From positions 178,416,276 to 178,480,275 of the forward strand of contig CM077647.1 in assembly GCA_039707465.1 (NCBI GenBank): a DNA stretch of 64,000 nt, given 5' to 3'. Source of the DNA: Rhabdophis nuchalis (Eukaryota; Chordata; Lepidosauria; Squamata; Natricidae). Of the stretch, positions 57,771 to 64,000 are shown one piece after another (the stretch's first letter is position 1; every line of letters begins with the position of its first letter). Under the pieces are notes generated by a model. That model ran no database searches. It had not been told where the DNA came from and saw nothing but the letters and a program-made list of their open reading frames with translations. A program made the translations under genes and the position numbers.

Positions 57771-57969
57771 TCTTCCTCCCCTTCCCCTTCACTCCACAAT
57801 CCTCCCTCTCTTCCCACACGGATGATATTCTCTAGCTATCAAGAGGGCACCGAGGACCTCCCCCTGCCCACCCCACCCCCTAGTTCAACCCCCCATCTTC
57901 GGCCTATCCCAACCCTCCCTGCCCTGGCGGGGGGGACGGGGGGGACGGGACGAGACACACAACACTCAC

Positions 57970-58147
57970 CGACCAGGCTGTTGAAAGACGGGGGCTTGTT
58001 CTCCCAATGGACGCCCAGGAAGTAAACGGGCACCCCCGTCAACATGATGGCTAGGCCGATGCCACAAACCAAGGGTTCCGAATACAAGCTGAAGACCAAG
58101 AGGAAGGCCCAGAAGAGCAGGTAGATGATGGGGAAGAACAGGCTCAC
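57970..58147 (-). CDS. SLC7A8: SLC7A8 penultimate coding exon: TM11-TM12
   Basis: A 178-base exon, phase 0 in and one base out. It starts at an ACTCCCACAG acceptor and ends GTC G before a GTGAGTG donor. It encodes 59 residues beginning [17 protein letters not shown], matching human LAT2 [18 protein letters not shown]. The second helix reads [20 protein letters not shown], identical to human over this stretch. These are the last two of the 12 transmembrane helices. [13 protein letters not shown] then enters the cytoplasmic tail. The leading GTG is an internal valine codon, not a start. The intron to the next upstream exon is 4,913 bases and repeat-filled. The single leftover base joins the AT of the last exon to make an aspartate codon. 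Confidence 0.97.
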
Positions 58148-58204
58148 CTGTGGGAGTGGGGGAGAAGAAATGGGTTGGACCTAGACCACGACATCATCAT
58201 AATC

Positions 58205-59540
<1,336 letters not shown>

Positions 59541-59544
59541 TGCT

Positions 59545-59920
59545 TTTCTACAACCTGGCACTGCCCAGGTATTTATTTATAGGGGGGGGGGGGGGAAATG
59601 TCTGGACCAAATGTAATTTCTAATGTTGGATTTTCCTCCCTTACAAGAGGGAAGCCCCCTTGTGGAGTACCGTGAAGCCGTTACCATAGCAACTCAACTG
59701 CGTTGTACAGTAGAAACCATTTTACGGCAGTACGGTAGAATCCGTTTTCAGGAACAATAGGCTGTATCTTAACAGAACACCCCCCCCCCGAGGGGTGTTA
59801 GGGGTGTCTTACCCCCACAGTATTTTTCTCCAGAGAGTAAGTCATCTGTGTATCAGGTTTGGTTGAAATTGCTCCAGGCATTCCAGAGTTATGTTGGAAC
59901 ACACACACAAACACTTTTGC
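59545..59920 (-). mobile_element. Helitron-like non-autonomous element (copy 2)
   Basis: Reverse complement of the element at 20772-21125: CTGGCACTGCCCAGGTATTT at the terminal hairpin end, then TCCAACATTAGAAATTACAT on the minus strand and the CTCTGGAATGCCTGGAGCA block. The CTAG end is lost. Confidence 0.6.
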
Positions 59921-60249
59921 TGACAACAAATTAGGAACATTTGAGGTCAACCATGATAAATATGGCTCTGATAAATCATAAAATGTTTTCCGCAGGGTAT
60001 AAATTGACTTTTTGGGTGTGTCTCCCACTACAATAAGCAGAGTTTTGGTTTCATTGTTTTGAGGAAATACAACTCGCTGGCTTCCTTGTTTCTTAGGAAT
60101 GATGGGCGGGTACTTTTTTGTGGTGGCGATCGGGCTTGAACATTTTTTACCCTGCGAATAAAGGAGCATCCAAATCAAAGCCTTTCGTTTTGGAATTTCA
60201 GGTGGAAGCAGATAAAACTTCTCTCAGGTAGTAGGAAGGGCGGTTGGTG
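59921..60249. other. No gene seen
   Basis: Unassigned intronic sequence between the Helitron-like and hAT-like elements. Confidence 0.5.
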
Positions 60250-60587
60250 CAGACCGGTTCGGACTAGTTCAGACGAAATGGTAGCAGAGATCGTGGGTCC
60301 CCAGTCTCCCCTGCCCGGTGCTATGTCGTCCTGTTTAGCCACGTTTTTGAGGCCAGGCCAGAGTACATTGCTTTTACCGTCGCCATATCGGTACCATCTC
60401 AGCTGCTCCAGGCCACTACCTGGATCGGCAGCAACCCACCACTGGGCTGGGTGTATGCGCCAAAGGCGTCCACGCAAGCAAAGCATATGCGCAGAAGGCC
60501 AGTGCATGCGCGGAAGGTGTGCGCACATACAAAGCAAGCACACATATGGGGCGAACCAGCGGTAAAAATAAGTGAAACCCACCAGTG
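60250..60587. mobile_element. hAT-like element with 7/8 target-site duplication
   Basis: Left end CAGACCGGTTCGGAC, right end GTGAAACCCACCAGTG. GGTTGGTG on the left and AGTTGGTG on the right differ at one base (60242-60249 and 60588-60595). A second family end (AACCCACCACTG) lies inside, near 60433. Confidence 0.75.
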
Positions 60588-60648
60588 AGTTGGTGGGGGT
60601 GAAAAAACTGAAGGCGTGTAAGGTTCCAAAGTTTTGTTGAGTTGGTGA

Positions 60649-61360
60649 AATTGACGGCATTTCAAGCAGAGGATTTGACGGCCTTTCAAGCAGAGAAATT
60701 GACGGCATTTCAAGCAGAGAAATTGACAGCATTTCAAGCAGAGAAATTGACGGCATTTCAAGCGGAGAAATTGACGGCATTTCAAGCAGAGAAATTGGCG
60801 GCCTTTCAAGTGGAGAAATTGGCGGCCTTTCAAGTGGAGAAATTGACGGCATTTCAAGCGGAGAAATTGACGGCATTTCAAACGGAGGATTTGACGGCAT
60901 TTCAAGAAGAGAAATTGACGGCATTTCAAGCGGAGAAATTGACGGCATTTCAAGCGGAGAAATTGACGGCATTTCAAGCGGAGAAATTGACGGCATTTCA
61001 AGCGGAGAAATTGACGGCATTTCAAGCGGAGAAATTGACGGCATTTCAAGCGGAGAAATTGACGGCACTTCAAGCGGAGAAATTGACGGCACTTCAAGCG
61101 GAGAAATTGACGGCATTTCAAGCCGAGAAATTGATGGAATTTCAAGCGGAGAAATTGACCGCACTTCAAGCGGAGAAATTGACGGCATTTCAAGCAGAGA
61201 AATTGACGGAATTTCAAGCTGAGAAATTGACGGCATTTCAAGCGGAGAAATTGACGGCACTTCCAGCAGAGAAATTGACGGCACTTCCAGCAGAGAAATT
61301 GACGGCATTTCAAGGAGAGAAATTGATGGCATTTCAAGCAGAGAAATTGACTGCAATGGA
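60649..61360. repeat. 24-bp minisatellite, about 30 copies, in an SLC7A8 intron
   Basis: Unit GAAATTGACGGCATTTCAAG plus CGGA. Period 24 keeps both strands open: (LTAFQAEK)n on plus, (MPSISPLE)n on minus. Degenerate relatives lie at 62875-62975. No promoter, start context or splice signals argue for coding. Confidence 0.95.
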
Positions 61361-61375
61361 AGGGGGGCGCATTAC

Positions 61376-61590
61376 AAAATATTGCAAGATCCCATCTGGG
61401 TCGGTCACCAGGACAAGAAGTTGAATCTTCGGAGTTTTTGAACTCCTGCTGGGGTCTAGCGTCAGGGCACTTCTCTCCCCCGGGATGAGTGCTTTGGACA
61501 ATTCTATGTTTTGTATTTATTGTGCTGCTCTGCTAATGGTTGATTGGTGTATTAATGGCCGGCGATTGGCTGTTGTTTCCTTGTGCTATC
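61376..61590 (-). mobile_element. Penelope-like element 3' region (inverted copy)
   Basis: GCAAGATCCCATCTGGGTCG onward matches, in reverse orientation, the end of the plus-strand copy at 62660-62870 over about 200 bases, including GGCGATTGGC. Confidence 0.7.
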
Positions 61591-61645
61591 AACTCCTTGG
61601 CTCCTACGGATTTGCTAAGACCTAGGAGACTGCTCCTGTCACTAT

Positions 61646-62405
61646 TGTTCTGACCGAGGCTTCCCCAAAAAGCACGAAGCAGATTCCTGATAAAACCCCT
61701 TTTATTAAACAAATGTGAATTCTTCTCCTTCACATTCAGCAAAGGCCTGGTAAGCAGCCTTTCAAAGGTGCATTTGTGACCACAGACCTTATCTAGCTGG
61801 GAAAACCGCCATGTCAATATTTTCCAAACGCAGGGCTGTGCAAGGAAAGGCTGGGCACAGAGTCTCTGAGATTCACGGGCAGATCTTCACACTCCTTGAA
61901 ACGAGCGAGCGAGCGAGCGAATTATTTCCTGCAAAAGCTCACTCCCCTTTCGCTCCTTTTTTATTTAGATTTAGATTTATTAAATTTTTAGACCGCCCTT
62001 CTCCCTTGTGGGACACGGGGCGGTGTACAGGCAATAATAAGAACAATAAGGTAGAACATAAAATCCAATTAAAATACAATTAAAATATATTAAATTTCCT
62101 CTGGGAGGGTCCATTGACCGTCCACCTGTGGCGTTACTCCCAAGTTGACCCAGATTTCTTAGCTGTTCTTTTCTTCTGGCAGGTCTCCGCATGTGCACAC
62201 TGGCAACAGGCTCCAGCTGTTCCTCTGCCTCGCTGCTGTCTAGCTCCAAAGGTAGCTGATAACTGTCATACGGCTCTGGCCCCCTCTCTGCCTCTGACAC
62301 AGAGCCCTCTTCCGAGCTTTCCCCAGCCTCCAGGACTTGCCCATGTTCCTCCTCAACCTCCTCACTGTCTGAATCTGCTGTCAGCACCACTGGCGGGCCA
62401 CAACT
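61646..62405 (-). mobile_element. LTR-like repeat (copy 2), interrupted by an L2 3' tail
   Basis: Same family as 15455-16026, with a TG...CA outline on the minus strand. The segment 61965-62098 is an inserted L2 terminus. Confidence 0.6.
61965..62098 (-). mobile_element. L2-type 3' end inserted in the LTR-like repeat
   Basis: Reverse complement of the L2 terminus: GACCGCCCTTCTCCCTTGTG and CGGTGTACAGGCAATAATAA. Confidence 0.8.
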
Positions 62406-62454
62406 ATGTAGGACAGGTGGGGAGGAAGCTACCCACCGAATTGCAAGAACATGA

Positions 62455-62870
62455 GCAAGCAATCAGATGAGGAGACCCGAGCTCATTGGTAGCCTCACAT
62501 TGCAGGGAACGATGTACATTCCATTTCATAGCTACTAAGATTGTTGGCCGAGCAGGTACAAAAACAGCCAGGGAAATAACTGAAGCCTGGGAAACAGACC
62601 TCTTGCCAGTTAACAGGAGTGCTGATTTACCACCAGTTTATCACATACTTAGAAGCTGACAGCACAAGGAAACCACTGCCAATCGCCCGCCATCAACATG
62701 CCCATCAACCAGTAGGAAGGCACCACATAAATACGAAGTGTAGAATAACCCAAAGCACACTGTTTGCTAGGGAGAAGTTCCCCGAGGAGGGACTCCAGCA
62801 CGAGTTCGAAAGCTCGGAAGACTAAACCGCTGGGCCCGGTGACCGACCCCGATGGGATCTTGCAAAATAG
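62455..62870 (+). mobile_element. Penelope-like element 3' part
   Basis: Conceptual peptide with IVGRAGTKTAREITEAWETD and then a short NRSADLPPVY stretch has the layout of the C-terminal end of Penelope-like endonuclease ORFs (xxEAWxxx...DLPxxYxxLR). The 3' region through GGTGACCGACCCCGATGGGA follows. Confidence 0.65.
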
Positions 62871-62874
62871 CCGG

Positions 62875-62975
62875 AGTTGAAATGGAGAAATTGACTGGGC
62901 TCAAAGCGGAGAAATTGATGACACTTGAAAGGAAGAAATTGAACACAGTAGAAGCACTGAAATTGACCGTACTCA
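62875..62975. repeat. Degenerate relatives of the 24-bp minisatellite
   Basis: GGAGAAATTGACTGGGCTCA, GCGGAGAAATTGATGACACT and similar units at irregular 20-24 base spacing, just outside the SLC7A8 exon at 63061. Confidence 0.75.
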
Positions 62976-63060
62976 GGTGCCCAGTGAAAAGAAATTACGC
63001 ACACAAATGAAGAGTGTTCGAGCGATCAAAAACAGAGTCATGTCTCGGGAGGGTTCTTAC

Positions 63061-63210
63061 CTTGATCGGACGAGGCCGATGGGGTTCACGCCAGCGCAGC
63101 ACGACCTGCCCGGCCACTGTCACTCCGTAGAAGAGGTAGTTGATGAAACCGACATAATTGATCAGCGTATATATGTCACTTGTGACCAGCATAAGCAAGG
63201 TGGACAGGCA
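63061..63210 (-). CDS. SLC7A8: SLC7A8 internal exon (third from last): LAT2 transmembrane segment around TM10
   Basis: Exon of the LAT2 light chain, a sodium-independent exchanger of neutral amino acids that works at the plasma membrane as a disulfide-linked heterodimer with 4F2hc/SLC3A2 (family knowledge). It is 150 bases in phase 0 and encodes 50 residues, between a pyrimidine-rich CTGGCAG acceptor and a GTAAGAA donor. The peptide runs from [16 protein letters not shown] through [18 protein letters not shown] to [11 protein letters not shown]. It is almost identical to human LAT2 ([23 protein letters not shown]) and clearly unlike y+LAT1 (SLC7A7). It holds a hydrophobic helix and the following charged loop. 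The preceding exons must lie beyond position 64000. Reading through the donor gives a few non-conserved residues and a stop, which supports the boundary. Confidence 0.96.
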
Positions 63211-63384
63211 CTGCCAGAGACAACATGAAGGAAATGAGCCAACGGCTTCAAGTGGACAATTCTCCCACAACAGCCAACCACGTCAGTGTTTGTCAATTTC
63301 GGCAGCTTGAAGAAGGGTGGACTTCAATTCCCAGAATCCCCCAGTCAGCTCGATAAGCTGCAGGGGGTTGCCGCTGCGACTACA

Positions 63385-63605
63385 TAGCGACTGATCAGAT
63401 GAGGAGACCCCCAAACTCATTGGTAGCTTCATGTTGCAATGAACGAGGACATACATTCAATTTTGCAGCTATTCAGATTGTTGGCCGAGCAGGTACAAAA
63501 ACAGCTTGGGAAATTATTGAAATTATTGAAGCCTGGGAAACAGACCCCCTAACAGTCAATGGGAATGCTGATTTATCACCCGCTTATCAAGTACTTAGGA
63601 ACTTT
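63385..63605 (+). mobile_element. Penelope-like element fragment, second copy
   Basis: Peptide IVGRAGTKTAWEIIE and then ADLSPAYQVLRN. It starts at the same internal point as the copy at 62455 (ATCAGATGAGGAGACCC). It ends at a foldback repeat (CTGGCTGGCGAATTCTGGGA). Confidence 0.65.
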
Positions 63606-63734
63606 GCTGGCTGGCGAATTCTGGGAGTTGAAGCCCACCCATCTTCAAGCCCCCGAGGTAGACAAACACCTCATGTTCTCATTGGATCCCACCCACGTGG
63701 GATCTCCCCAGATCTCCCCGTCTGTTTTGGCCTA

Positions 63735-64000
63735 GGCTTCCCAAGAGCATGAAGTAAACTCCTTGCCCCAACCAAAAAAACCCACCCTTTTATTTATTTA
63801 CTGTGAATTCTGCTCATTCACATCCAGCAAAATCTTTCGAGGGAGGATTTAGGGTCACAGACCTTATCTGGGTTGGAGAGCTGACAGGCTGAGATCTGCA
63901 AAACTCGGCAAGGAGTCTCGGAGAGTCCCGAACCAATGAAGCGAACTAATGGTCTCCTGCAAACTCCACTCCCCTGGAGCTCCATCTTTTATTCCCTCTG
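63735..64000 (-). mobile_element. LTR-like repeat (copy 3), cut by the window edge
   Basis: GGCTTCCCAAGAGCATGAAG, the CACATCCAGCAAAATCTTTC block and GGCAAGGAGTCTCGGAGAGT match copy 1 in the same orientation. Confidence 0.65.

Noticed and set aside
58145..58147. GTG as a translation start for the SLC7A8 exon
   Set aside because: It is an internal valine codon directly after an acceptor. The peptide continues the preceding exon.
60649..61360. CRISPR array
   Set aside because: The repeats are contiguous with no unique spacers, and the host is a vertebrate. The same holds for the 81-bp and 66/67-bp arrays.
60175..61424. Frames of 260-390 residues made of 8-residue repeats
   Set aside because: A 24-bp minisatellite in an SLC7A8 intron. 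Both strands are open equally, as expected of repetition rather than selection.

Overview
The window looks like squamate reptile DNA, most likely from an advanced snake. Three things point that way. (1) The two recognisable protein genes, CEBPE and SLC7A8, are vertebrate genes with GT-AG introns and lie in the same order and orientation as I know them from human 14q11.2. (2) The repeats are CR1/L3- and L2-type LINEs whose 3' ends run into pentamer or trinucleotide microsatellites, the microsatellite-seeding pattern described for snakes. (3) There are long ATCT/GATA (Bkm-like) arrays. No bacterial, organellar or RNA gene was recognised.

Layout. 1-21.2 kb is intergenic sequence beyond the 3' end of CEBPE. 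It holds a polypyrimidine tract, a 3.2 kb GGATA-type array, an 81-bp tandem array, many CR1 fragments, hAT-like elements, L1 and L2 pieces, a Helitron-like element and one CpG-dense block at 13.5 kb. 21.2-32.1 kb is CEBPE on the minus strand: two coding exons (142 + 100 residues) separated by a 10 kb repeat-filled intron, with a poly(A) hexamer about 80 bases past the stop. 32.1-55 kb is intergenic: CR1, hAT-like and L2 elements (one L2 reverse transcriptase open except for a single stop), a 4 kb direct tandem duplication (44.35-48.39 kb and from 48.39 kb on), and 66/67-bp tandem arrays. 56.1-63.2 kb carries the last three coding exons of SLC7A8 on the minus strand. The rest of that gene lies beyond the right edge. 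Its introns contain an AGG-rich composite repeat, GATA arrays, a 24-bp minisatellite, and Penelope-like and LTR-like pieces.

Function. CEBPE encodes C/EBP-epsilon, a bZIP transcription factor of granulocyte differentiation. SLC7A8 encodes LAT2, the light chain of a neutral amino-acid exchanger. They are neighbours by conserved synteny, not by shared function. Almost everything else is mobile DNA or simple repeat, and most long open frames are by-products of tandem repeats whose period is a multiple of three.

The features most worth a second look are: a near-perfect 86-bp-arm hairpin just 3' of SLC7A8; a 2.4 kb inverted repeat of polypyrimidine/polypurine DNA inside the CEBPE intron; five hAT-like insertions with 7/8 or 8/8 target-site duplications, two of them splitting older LINEs; and the 4 kb duplication that carries a GC-rich palindrome. 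I did not find a convincing new gene system.
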